From positions 1,904,712-1,968,711 of the forward strand of contig CAVPOX010000002.1 of assembly GCA_963707075.1 (NCBI GenBank): 64,000 nucleotides of DNA, read 5' to 3'. Source of the DNA: CAXMQZ01 sp963707075 (GTDB taxonomy: Bacteria; Acidobacteriota; Thermoanaerobaculia; Multivoradales; JAHEKO01). The notes under the pieces were generated by a model. The model saw only the letters and a program-made list of their open reading frames with translations. It was not told the origin of the DNA and ran no database searches. This document shows, one piece after another, positions 16,284-24,363 of the stretch; position 1 is the stretch's first letter; every line of letters starts with the position of its first letter. The translations under genes were made by a program, and so were the position numbers.

Positions 16284-16366
16284 CTCTACTCGATCCAGGC
16301 AGATGCAATGCCGGCGCCGGACCTTGCTGAAGGCGGGGGCCGAATCGTCGATGATCGTCCGTCACG

Positions 16367-16400
16367 GTGACAGGATACTCAGTTCAATACTTTGAACAGT
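16367..16400. repeat. GTGACAGGATAC repeat, solitary copy B
   Basis: Exact core at 16367-16378, then GTTCAA (16382-16387), TACT, TTGAAC (16392-16397). Same layout as the copy at 10379, in the same position relative to an aldehyde dehydrogenase 3' end. It lies in the 144-bp gap between the CRTAC1 start and the aldehyde dehydrogenase stop, which holds nothing else I can see. Confidence 0.8.
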
Positions 16401-16427
16401 GGGTTTTCGCCAGGCAGGTGTCTCGAC

Positions 16428-17795
16428 TCAAGCGATATAGACGGTCTTGATATTGACAAACTCCCGGATGCCGAAAGGCCCCAGCTCGCGACCGTAGCCC
16501 GAGCCCTTGATGCCTCCGAATGGCAACCGGGGATCGGATTTCACAAAAGCATTGACGAAACAGGAGCCGGCTTCGAGCCGGTGGGTGGCGATCTCCTCGC
16601 CACGTTCGAGGTCGCGGGTGAACACCGCGGCGCCGAGTCCGAAGACCGTGTCGTTGGCGACGCGTATCGCTTCCGCTTCGTCCTCCACCGGGATGATGGT
16701 GGCAACGGGTCCGAAGAGCTCCTCGCAGTATGCCGGCATGCCTGCGCGAACATCAGTCAGCACGGTGGCGGGATAGAAGGCACCCGGCCCCGCGGGAATC
16801 TCACCTCCCAGCAGACAACGGGCACCTTGCTCGAGAGTTCGCAACACCTGATCGTGCAACTCTTCGCGGAGGTCGGTACGGGCCATCGGACCCAGATCAG
16901 AGGATTCGTCTGTGGGGTCGCCTACCTGATTGTTCGCCATCAGGGCGACGCACCTGGCCTCGAACTCCTGGCAGATCGACCGGGGCACGATGAAGCGCTT
17001 GGCGGCGATACAACTCTGGCCGGTATTGAGCAAGCGCCCGGCGACGCAGCACTCGACGGCGACGTCCAGATCGGCATCTTCGAGAATAAGGTAAGGGTCG
17101 CTCCCACCCAGCTCGAGGACGGTCTTCTTCAACACCGCGCCTGCCTGTTCAGCGATGGCCTGGCCGGCGGGCGTGCTGCCGGTCAGCGTGACCGCCTTGA
17201 CCTTTGGATGCAGAACCGCGGATTCGACCATAGAGCTGCCGATCAACAGGGTACGAAAGGCGTGCTCCGGATAGCCGGCATCGCGAAAGATCTCCTCGAT
17301 CGCCAAGGCACAACCCTGGACGTTGCTGGCATGTTTGAGCAGACCAGTGTTGCCTGCCATCAGCGCCGGCGCGGCAAACCTGAAGACCTGCCAGAACGGA
17401 AAGTTCCAGGGCATGACTGCGAGCACGACGCCCAGCGGCTCGAAGGCTACAAAGCTTTTGCGAGCATCCGTCTCGACGGGCTGGTGGGCAAGGAAAGACT
17501 CGGCATTCTCAGCGTAGTACCTGCACACCCAGGCGCACTTGTCGATCTCGGCGCGAGACTGCACGATGGGCTTGCCCATCTCCTGGGTCATGAGTTGAGC
17601 CAATGCCTCGCGGCGCTCCCGGAGTAGGGCAGCCGCACTCTCGAGACGAGCCGCTCGCTGCTCGAAGCTGGTGTTGCGCCAATCGAGATGCGTCTCGTGA
17701 CAAGCGTTGATGATCCGACTGATCTCATCAGCCGACATCTCCGTGTAGCTGGCAATCTCTTCACCAGTAGTCGGGTCGATGCTTCTCAGTGTCAT
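16428..17795 (-). CDS. NAD(P)-dependent aldehyde dehydrogenase, succinate-semialdehyde dehydrogenase type
   Basis: 455 residues, complete. Catalytic Cys262 in NTGQSC and general base Glu228 in LELGGSDP, with the oxyanion and cofactor segment PWNFPFWQV and LTGSTPAG. The length and the GSDPYLILEDADLD signature match the Sad/YneI group of NAD-dependent succinate-semialdehyde dehydrogenases rather than the longer GabD group. It would oxidise succinate semialdehyde or a similar aldehyde to the acid. GGAGGGGAG precedes the ATG. Its 3' end has been copied, with a deletion, to 10440-10664. Confidence 0.9.
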   Translation of the reverse strand: MTLRSIDPTTGEEIASYTEMSADEISRIINACHETHLDWRNTSFEQRAARLESAAALLRERREALAQLMTQEMGKPIVQSRAEIDKCAWVCRYYAENAESFLAHQPVETDARKSFVAFEPLGVVLAVMPWNFPFWQVFRFAAPALMAGNTGLLKHASNVQGCALAIEEIFRDAGYPEHAFRTLLIGSSMVESAVLHPKVKAVTLTGSTPAGQAIAEQAGAVLKKTVLELGGSDPYLILEDADLDVAVECCVAGRLLNTGQSCIAAKRFIVPRSICQEFEARCVALMANNQVGDPTDESSDLGPMARTDLREELHDQVLRTLEQGARCLLGGEIPAGPGAFYPATVLTDVRAGMPAYCEELFGPVATIIPVEDEAEAIRVANDTVFGLGAAVFTRDLERGEEIATHRLEAGSCFVNAFVKSDPRLPFGGIKGSGYGRELGPFGIREFVNIKTVYIA

Positions 17796-17944
17796 CAGTC
17801 ACTCCCCTCCATGATCAGCTGCTGCCTTGCCATCTGAACCAGGTCCGAGCCCATTTCGCTGTCGACAGAATAATCGATTGGGCCGTCGAGTGGTGGCTGG
17901 ACGAGGCGCGAGTTTCCAGTCTGGGCTGCCCCGCGACCGGTCGA

Positions 17945-18829
17945 CTAGAGGTTTGTGACAGCCAGTGCGAGGACCAGGGCGAGCACCGAGTTGGTCGCCA
18001 GGTTCCACGCAACGTTGGCTCCGAGGGCGGATACGGGTACCGGCTGTTCGGGCGCTGTCAGGGCCCAGCGTGCTGGACTCGCGAGCGCGAGGCTCGGCAG
18101 GATGGCAATCAGGCCCAGGGGTGGCAGGGCCCCCGCCAGGACTCCACCGATCAGGGCAACGGGAACCATCCAACCCGCGACAACATAGACGCGCGCCGCA
18201 ACCCGGCGCCCCAGCAGGAGGACCAGATTACGGCGCCCCCCTTTGCGGTCGGCCTCTTCGTCGGGGAACTCATTGAGTAAGAGCAGATTGAAGGTCATGA
18301 AGAAAGGCGGTATGGAAGCGGCGATCGCGGCCGAACCGAGCCCGCCACCCTGGACGAGAGCCGCCCCCAACACTGCCAGGGTGCCCAGTCCGAGGCCTGC
18401 GAAGATCTCGCCGAGATAGATGCGCGCCAGGAAGTCGGAGTACCCGAGAACGCAGAGCGCACCCACAACGAAAATGGGCAGCAACTTCGGGCCGACGCTG
18501 TAGAGGAAGTAGGCTCCGACGATGGCTCCGAAGACGGTGCCGCCGATTCCCACACCGAGGGCGATACGCGCCGGTGCCCCTCCGGGCAGGGCACCGCTGC
18601 CACCGGTGAATGGAGTTCTCTGCGTGTCGAAGTCGATGCCGCGGCGAAAATCGCTGTACTCGTTGAAGGCGTTGACCGCAGCGTGCAGGGCGACGAGTGC
18701 CAGCAGCGCAGCGATCGTGGCGATCGAGTCGAAGACACCGTCGTAGGCAGCCGCTGCCGCACCCACGGTCACTAGCGTTACTGGCAGCAACAAGAAATTG
18801 GCGCGCGCGACCCCGAGGTAGGCTTCCAC
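17945..18829 (-). CDS. UbiA-family prenyltransferase (MenA-like)
   Basis: 294 residues, eight to nine membrane helices. The two acidic magnesium-prenyl-diphosphate motifs are present: NAFNEYSDFRRGID and NEFPDEEADRKGGRRNL. The second motif and the length fit 1,4-dihydroxy-2-naphthoate polyprenyltransferase or a related quinone-pathway enzyme, but other UbiA roles are possible because no other quinone genes are near. It starts 15 bases after the phosphofructokinase stop and is probably in the same transcript. The 149 bp beyond its stop hold nothing I recognise. Confidence 0.82.
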   Translation of the reverse strand: MEAYLGVARANFLLLPVTLVTVGAAAAAYDGVFDSIATIAALLALVALHAAVNAFNEYSDFRRGIDFDTQRTPFTGGSGALPGGAPARIALGVGIGGTVFGAIVGAYFLYSVGPKLLPIFVVGALCVLGYSDFLARIYLGEIFAGLGLGTLAVLGAALVQGGGLGSAAIAASIPPFFMTFNLLLLNEFPDEEADRKGGRRNLVLLLGRRVAARVYVVAGWMVPVALIGGVLAGALPPLGLIAILPSLALASPARWALTAPEQPVPVSALGANVAWNLATNSVLALVLALAVTNL

Positions 18830-18844
18830 AGGTGTCCGCCTCTT

Positions 18845-19945
18845 CTACTCGTCTCCGAGGCAGAGTCCGAGCTCGCGGGCGGTCATGAGGATGTCCGAGT
18901 CGAGCGGCACGGTCTTCATACGACTGGTCGCCACGGACAGAGGAACGGTTTTCACCTCGGGTGGGTCGAGGGCCACCATGACACCGGATTGTCCTTCACC
19001 GATGACACGCACCGCGGCAGCCCCGAAGCCCAGCGCCATGACCCGGTCGCGGGCAGTCGGAGTGCCCCCGCGTTGCAGATGGCCGAGGACCACGTTGCGA
19101 GTCTCCTTGCCGGTGATCTCCCCGATCGAACGCGCCACCTGTTCACCAATGCCTCCCAGCAGGACTTCCCTGCCAAGCTCTTTGGGTCCCTGAGTGACTA
19201 TCTCACCGCCGATCGGCGTGGCACCCTCGGCTACCACCACCAGGCTGAAGCGGCGCCCACGGGCCTCACGGGTCATGATCTTCTGGCAGACCTTATCGAT
19301 GTCGAAGGGGATTTCGGGAATGAGAGCCACATCCGCGCCCCCGCCAATCGCGGCGTGCAGTGCGATCCACCCCGCGTAGCGGCCCATCACCTCGACGGTA
19401 AAGACGCGATCGTGGGCCTCGGCTGTCGAGTGCAGACGGTCGACGGCGGCCGTGGCGACGCTGACTGCGGTATCGAATCCGAAGGTCACCACGGTGCCGG
19501 CCAGATCGTTGTCGATGGTCTTGGGCACACCGACGATCGGCATACCCTTGTCCTGGAACTTCTGGGCGATGCGCATCGAACCGTCCCCGCCGATGGCAAT
19601 CAAGGCATCGAGCCCGAGGCGCTTGAAGTTCTCCATCACCTCGTCGGACCGATCGATTTCCACCTGGGAGCCATCGGGCATCTTCATCGGCATCTCGAAG
19701 GGATTGCCCTTGTTCGAGGTGCCGAGAATGGTGCCACCCAGGTGCGTGATACCGCGCACCGTGGAGCGGTCCAGAGTCAAGATCTTGCTGGTGTCGAGCA
19801 GGCCGGCATAGCCATGGTCGATACCGAAGATCTCCCAGCCTCGATTCAGGGCCGAGAGCACGGCGGCTCGAATGACGGCGTTGAGCCCGGGGGCGTCGCC
19901 GCCGCCGGTATTGATCGCGATGCGACTGATCTCTCCGTTCTTCAT
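18845..19945 (-). CDS. pfkA: 6-phosphofructokinase
   Basis: 366 residues; phosphorylates fructose 6-phosphate to the 1,6-bisphosphate. Motifs: NTGGGDAPGLNAVIR (nucleotide loop), AIGGDGSMRIA, PKTIDNDLAGT (catalytic Asp), MGRYAGWIALH. The GGDGS motif has glycine where PPi-dependent enzymes have aspartate, which favours ATP. The lysine in PKTIDND is the residue seen in PPi and mixed-group enzymes, so this belongs to the mixed clade and the phosphoryl donor should be tested. The NTGGGDAPG loop has an extra-glycine form of the usual TSGGDAPG. ATG 19945 is used rather than ATG 19993, since the family sequence begins there. Confidence 0.9.
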   Translation of the reverse strand: MKNGEISRIAINTGGGDAPGLNAVIRAAVLSALNRGWEIFGIDHGYAGLLDTSKILTLDRSTVRGITHLGGTILGTSNKGNPFEMPMKMPDGSQVEIDRSDEVMENFKRLGLDALIAIGGDGSMRIAQKFQDKGMPIVGVPKTIDNDLAGTVVTFGFDTAVSVATAAVDRLHSTAEAHDRVFTVEVMGRYAGWIALHAAIGGGADVALIPEIPFDIDKVCQKIMTREARGRRFSLVVVAEGATPIGGEIVTQGPKELGREVLLGGIGEQVARSIGEITGKETRNVVLGHLQRGGTPTARDRVMALGFGAAAVRVIGEGQSGVMVALDPPEVKTVPLSVATSRMKTVPLDSDILMTARELGLCLGDE

Positions 19946-19999
19946 CGGGTCGCTCCCAGGAGTTCTGCTTCGAAAGTCTATCCGCCTTGGCACCTGTTT

Positions 20000-20080
20000 G
20001 GTGACAGGATACTTTCTCTGATTGCGAGAAGGTCAGGGGTCCAGAGTATCCTGTCACCAAGTTCAAAAGTATCCTGTCAC
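20000..20080. repeat. GTGACAGGATAC repeat cluster: inverted pair plus tandem copy
   Basis: Three exact cores: forward at 20001-20012 and reverse at 20046-20057 and 20069-20080. The first and second form 13-bp inverted arms with an inner CTTTCTC/GAGAAGG near-dyad; the second and third are direct repeats 23 bases apart. The cluster fills the gap between the divergent pfkA and the membrane-protein gene at 20088, and its last core ends 7 bases before that ATG. Confidence 0.88.
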
Positions 20081-20087
20081 CAGAACG

Positions 20088-20612
20088 ATGGAACGCATCG
20101 AATTCCCTTTTCGCCCCTGGGTCCGCAGTACGTGTCGCAAGGCAATGGTGTGGGGCATCGGCGTGGTGATGCTTCTGGGGGTAGTTGCCTGGTGGTTCTG
20201 GACGCCCGGGACGGCGCCCGCCGGACGAGCTTTTGGAGTGCTGGTGTTCTATGGGGTTCTGTTCTGGCTGACCTTGCTCAAGATCTGGTGGACAGCCGGC
20301 AAGTCGGCGGTGGTGCTGGATCAGGACTGGCTGGGGTATCAACCGCTACACACCTTCTCGCTTCGTAAGATCCCCTACGAGAAGACCTTCTTCAGTGGGC
20401 CCCGCCGGGCGACGGAGTCCTTGCGCCTCATTCACGAGCGCAAACCGAACCGGGCACAGGAGTTCTTCCTCAATCTGGCGGTCATCGATGGCCGCCACGA
20501 GTTCCTGGAGGCCTTGGGTCAGCGGCTGCAGAGCGCGGGACTGCAGCAGGTGCAAGGAGAGCGTGAAACTTGGCGACGTCCGGGTTTCTCTCTCGATCTG
20601 GATGGAAGCTAG
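20088..20612 (+). CDS. Small two-helix membrane protein of unknown function
   Basis: 174 residues from ATG 20088; the frame is open upstream, but that part only translates the repeat cluster. Two membrane helices near the N-terminus (AMVWGIGVVMLLGVVAWWFW and a following GVLVFYGVLFWLTLLKIWW) precede a cytoplasmic domain of about 100 residues rich in charged and aromatic residues, resembling the layout of small PH-like (bPH2-type) membrane proteins. No family assigned. It lacks a clear ribosome binding site and has the GTATCCTGTCAC core directly upstream. The P1 peptidase gene follows after 16 bases. Confidence 0.65.
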   Translation: MERIEFPFRPWVRSTCRKAMVWGIGVVMLLGVVAWWFWTPGTAPAGRAFGVLVFYGVLFWLTLLKIWWTAGKSAVVLDQDWLGYQPLHTFSLRKIPYEKTFFSGPRRATESLRLIHERKPNRAQEFFLNLAVIDGRHEFLEALGQRLQSAGLQQVQGERETWRRPGFSLDLDGS

Positions 20613-20628
20613 CCTAAGATTGAGTCGT

Positions 20629-21633
20629 ATGAAGATTCCGCGCCTCCCCCCACTGCGTCACGAGCTGACAATCTCCGGTGTTTCCCTCGGTCAGGGTTCA
20701 GACTTGGCGGGCAAAACCGGGGTCACGGTGATTCTGTGTCCTGAGGGCGTTACCGCCGTGGCGGATGTTCGCGGCACCGGCACAGGGACGCGCCAGTTCG
20801 ACTCGCTGACCCTTCCCCATCATCTGGCCACGCGGGCCCACGCGGTGGTCCTCTCGGGCGGCAGCGGGTTCGGTCTGGCCAGCGCAGATCCGGTTGTCGA
20901 GCATCTCGAAGCGGAAGGAAGGGGATTCGATACCGGTTTGGGCGTGGTCCCCCTGGTACCGACGGCGATTCTCTTCGATCTGGCCTTTGGCGATGCTGGC
21001 GCGCGTCCGACGCGCGAGCTCGTAGAGACGGCGATCGCCACTGCCAGTGACGGTGAGATTGCATGCGGGAGTGTCGGATCTGGCACAGGGGCCACGGTCG
21101 GTAAATGTCTCGGACCACGCCAGGGGATGAAGGGGGGCTTTGGATTCGCCAGCTTTACCGTGGACGACGGACCGACGGTTGCGGCCGCGGTCGCGGTCAA
21201 CGCCTTTGGCGACATTCGTGATCCCGATACCTGTGAGACCCTGGCAGGTTGTCGTGAGGCCACAGACTCCATCGAGTTGGTAGGTGCGAGGAATGTGATG
21301 GCTGCCCTGCCGTCGAATTCCGACCATCCGTGGGAAACGAACACGACCCTGGCGGTGGTCATGACCGATGCCGATCTCAGTAAACTTGAGCTGCGCAAGG
21401 TTTGCGAGATGGCCTTCGGCGGGTTGTACAGGACAGTCGTGCCGGCTTTATCCCTCTATGACGGAGACCTGGTCGTGGCCCTGGCCACGGGGAAGGCCCC
21501 GGCGCATGTCCATCAGATCGGTGCTCTTGCCGAGGAAGCCGTGGCTCAAGCGATCGCCCACGGCGTGCGTCAGGCCGACGGCTTCGGGCTTCTGCCTGCG
21601 TGGGTCGACCTCAGATCGTCGACGGGGAGCTAG
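20629..21633 (+). CDS. P1-family (DmpA/S58) self-processing aminopeptidase
   Basis: 334 residues. The family fold is clear: HAVVLSGGSGFGLASADPV, GSVGSGTGATVGK, GGFGFAS, and the self-cleavage site at NTTLAVVMTDADLSK, where Thr would become the N-terminal nucleophile after processing. The threonine form (as in mycobacterial homologues) differs from the Ser nucleophile of DmpA. Such enzymes release N-terminal residues, including D-amino acids or beta-peptides, from short peptides. ATG 20629 begins at the family N-terminus (LRHELTISGVSLGQGSD), although the frame is open further upstream. The function in this host is not known. Confidence 0.88.
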   Translation: MKIPRLPPLRHELTISGVSLGQGSDLAGKTGVTVILCPEGVTAVADVRGTGTGTRQFDSLTLPHHLATRAHAVVLSGGSGFGLASADPVVEHLEAEGRGFDTGLGVVPLVPTAILFDLAFGDAGARPTRELVETAIATASDGEIACGSVGSGTGATVGKCLGPRQGMKGGFGFASFTVDDGPTVAAAVAVNAFGDIRDPDTCETLAGCREATDSIELVGARNVMAALPSNSDHPWETNTTLAVVMTDADLSKLELRKVCEMAFGGLYRTVVPALSLYDGDLVVALATGKAPAHVHQIGALAEEAVAQAIAHGVRQADGFGLLPAWVDLRSSTGS

Positions 21634-21643
21634 GCAGCGGCTC

Positions 21644-22339
21644 TCACGCCTTCGGCCTGCGCAGAATCATGCGGCTACCGATAACGGCGAGGTAGACGAT
21701 GTAGCCTGCGGCCGAGGCGGCTCCGGCGACGTAGGTCATGGCGGCGGCACGCAGCACGGCGCGCACGCCTTCTCGCTCCTCATCGTTCACCAGCCCGAGC
21801 TTCTCGAGCTGCCGCAGAGCCCGACGGCTGGCATCGAACTCGACTGGCAGGGTCAGGAATTGCAGCAGCAGGGCCCCGGCGTAGCCCAGTACCCCGATCT
21901 GCACGAGGAGAGGCACGCCGACAAAGGAGCCCAGGATCGCCGCCGGCAGCCCGAACCGAGCGCCCGCAGAAGCGACGGGTGCCAGGAAGGTGCGGATCTC
22001 CAACGGAGCGTAGTCGACCTCGTCCTGGATCGCATGTCCCGTCTCATGAGCCGCTACCGCCATGGCCGCAACGCTGGGAACTCCAAAGACCGGTTCGGAA
22101 AGCGCAATGGACTTGTTCCGTGGGTCGTAGTGGTCACTCAGCTTGCCGCGGATCGGGCCAATACGAACCTCTTGCATCTCATTGGCATCGAGAATGACCT
22201 TCGAGGTTTGACCGCCGGTGAAACCAGCATGGTTGCGGACGCGTCCCCACTGCTTGTAAGTCGAGTCCAACTTCCGGCGGACTATCAGCGAAAAGACGAG
22301 AGCCGCTCCGGCGATCAGGTAGTAAAGCGAAGACTCCAT
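21644..22339 (-). CDS. YugP-type zinc metallopeptidase, membrane-bound
   Basis: 231 residues with an N-terminal membrane helix, HExxH zinc motif in AVAAHETGHAIQDEVDYAPL, then two to three further helices and the conserved FLTLPVEFDASRRAL segment carrying the third ligand region. This is the YugP / neutral zinc metallopeptidase family of bacterial membrane proteases of unknown substrate. It converges on the P1 peptidase gene with a 10-base gap and diverges from the diguanylate cyclase at 22512. Confidence 0.88.
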   Translation of the reverse strand: MESSLYYLIAGAALVFSLIVRRKLDSTYKQWGRVRNHAGFTGGQTSKVILDANEMQEVRIGPIRGKLSDHYDPRNKSIALSEPVFGVPSVAAMAVAAHETGHAIQDEVDYAPLEIRTFLAPVASAGARFGLPAAILGSFVGVPLLVQIGVLGYAGALLLQFLTLPVEFDASRRALRQLEKLGLVNDEEREGVRAVLRAAAMTYVAGAASAAGYIVYLAVIGSRMILRRPKA

Positions 22340-22511
22340 GTTTGGGGCTACTCTATCTCGACCCCGTCCACCGATGGGTCGACCGACACTCCGGGCTCTT
22401 GTTCACCGTCCCGGATTCAGGGTGCTACCGCGTTCACAAGCAGGGTCGTTTGTGCCGGACATCCTTGCAGTCGGGACAGACTCGGAATACTCTCAGGGCC
22501 ACAATCGAGCC

Positions 22512-24248
22512 ATGAGAAACAGACCGGACGCTCGCGAGATCGCCCACGCCACCATCCCGATCGCCGTGGCGTTCCTGGTGTTGTCGACCAGCGCCTTGTG
22601 GCAGCCGCCGGTGGACGAAAAAGTGCTTGCTGGTATGACGGAGCTCGTGGTGCTGATACTGCTGTCGACTGTCGCAACGCTCTACCAACCTGTCGGTCGG
22701 CAGACACTGGGTCTGGGGGCGCTGGTGCTACCCCCGATCCTCTGGTTCTACGGCTTGTCGTGGGCGGGGTGGGCGGCACTCTTGATCTATTTGCTGGGCG
22801 GGGTCAGTCGTCGACTCCTGCTGCATACTGCCTTGCCTCGTATGGAGAGCGTCTCAATTCTGCCCACGCTGACCGATGCCGCGCGGCTGAGCCTGGCGAC
22901 GTTGACGGGAGGCTTCGTATGGTTGCTCAGTCCGGGAGGGCGACTGGAGGGCGCTGTGGCCCCGACGTTCGTTGCCTGGGGCCTGGTAGCGGTCGCTGTC
23001 TACTTGGCCACGCTGGTGCTGCTGCACTGGATCGAGCTGGGAGACCTTGGCTGGTCATTCGCAAGGCTGCCTGGCGAGGTACTCCAGTCGTCGGTGCTCG
23101 ATCTCTTCGGGTGGTGCCTGGGGATCGCGCTCGTGGGAGTGGTCGCGGCTACCGGCTGGTTTACGGCGTTGGCTCTGTCGGGCGGGATCGCGCTGCTGGC
23201 TGCCGAGGCCGCTCGCAACGTTTACCTGCGTCGCCGGGCGGTAGCTCGCGCGACCGAGCTTTGGGAGGTCACCAAGGCCGGTCATCGCATCATTTTCAGG
23301 GGTCCAGATCTGGGCAGTATCGCTGGACATGTTCTGGAAGAGTGCCTCAAGGTACTGCCGTTTCACTGGTTTCAGTTCGAGCTTTTAGACGGCGAAGAGG
23401 CGGGAACCAGTTGGTTTGCCGGACCTGACAAGCTGCTGAGGGAGGGGGTACCAGAACCTGCTGACAGTCCACCCGCTCTGCCAGGAGTCCATCGCCGCAC
23501 GTCCTGGAAGATTCTGCAGCGCCAGCTCAAGGGCGATGACAAGCCCATTGCCATGATGCGGTTCTGGTGTGACCCGAGGAAGCTCGAGCCCGCCTCTATC
23601 GAGCTGCTCGATTCGTTACAGCCACAGATTGCCGCGGCGGTTCATCGCGCGCTGCTCGATAGACGAGCGAAACAGGATCCCTTGACCGGCCTGGCGGATC
23701 GACGGGTCCTCGAGGCTCACCTCGAGGAGGTTTTCGCGCGGACCTATGCCGAGGGCGGCAGCATGGCCGTCATCATGTGCGACGTCGATCGATTCAAGAA
23801 GATCAACGACAACCACGGCCACGATGTGGGCGACCAGGCGCTCAAGCGAGTCGTCGAGCTTCTCGAGGAACACCGCCGGGAGAGTGATCTCTGTAGTCGC
23901 TACGGTGGAGAAGAGTTCACACTCGTGCTCGAGAAGACCGATGGCAGGCGCGCACTGGAAATTGCCGAGCGCCTGCGGCGAGCTGTCGAGAACTGTGTTT
24001 TCGCTCCCGGCGACAGCGTGATTCCCCTGCGACTGAGTGCTGGAGTGGCCGCCTTTCCCGAGTTGCAGATCAAGCAAGGCAAGGACCTGCTGGTGTTGGC
24101 TGACGAGGCCATGATCGAAGCCAAGAAGCGCGGCCGTAATCGCAGCCTGCTCAATCTTGGCCGCCGGCGCTACTGGACGCCGCGCGGCAAGACCCTCGAA
24201 GAGGGCGAGGTCCAAGTCGATCCCGATGCGCCCAGGTTGTTCGCCTGA
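22512..24248 (+). CDS. Membrane diguanylate cyclase (GGDEF)
   Basis: 578 residues from ATG 22512. About seven hydrophobic segments up to residue 240 form a membrane sensor, a linker with a possible GAF-like fold follows (residues about 260-390), and a GGDEF domain closes the protein. The active motif is GGEEF at residues 465-469, a functional variant. The inhibitory I-site RESD lies exactly five residues before it, so product feedback by c-di-GMP is expected. MCDVDRFKKINDNHGHDVGD carries the metal and guanine contacts. The signal sensed is unknown and no effector gene lies beside it. An in-frame extension upstream to 22338 is probably not translated. Confidence 0.92.
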   Translation: MRNRPDAREIAHATIPIAVAFLVLSTSALWQPPVDEKVLAGMTELVVLILLSTVATLYQPVGRQTLGLGALVLPPILWFYGLSWAGWAALLIYLLGGVSRRLLLHTALPRMESVSILPTLTDAARLSLATLTGGFVWLLSPGGRLEGAVAPTFVAWGLVAVAVYLATLVLLHWIELGDLGWSFARLPGEVLQSSVLDLFGWCLGIALVGVVAATGWFTALALSGGIALLAAEAARNVYLRRRAVARATELWEVTKAGHRIIFRGPDLGSIAGHVLEECLKVLPFHWFQFELLDGEEAGTSWFAGPDKLLREGVPEPADSPPALPGVHRRTSWKILQRQLKGDDKPIAMMRFWCDPRKLEPASIELLDSLQPQIAAAVHRALLDRRAKQDPLTGLADRRVLEAHLEEVFARTYAEGGSMAVIMCDVDRFKKINDNHGHDVGDQALKRVVELLEEHRRESDLCSRYGGEEFTLVLEKTDGRRALEIAERLRRAVENCVFAPGDSVIPLRLSAGVAAFPELQIKQGKDLLVLADEAMIEAKKRGRNRSLLNLGRRRYWTPRGKTLEEGEVQVDPDAPRLFA

Positions 24249-24363
24249 TTTGCGACTCCGGGCCCATGATTCATGTGTGCTCCGAAGAGCTCGCCGAGCA
24301 CCGACAGGACTAGCTGGACCTTGAGTGCGGCGGCGCCGGCGGCGTCGGATTGGGAGGTCTAGC

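Noticed and set aside
15180..16370. 396-codon open frame on the + strand
   Set aside because: Antisense to the CRTAC1/FG-GAP gene, whose repeated codons for Asp and Gly keep the opposite strand open.
21368..23428. 686-codon open frame on the + strand
   Set aside because: It overlaps the P1 peptidase and the diguanylate cyclase in a different frame and is antisense to the YugP gene; those genes explain the region.
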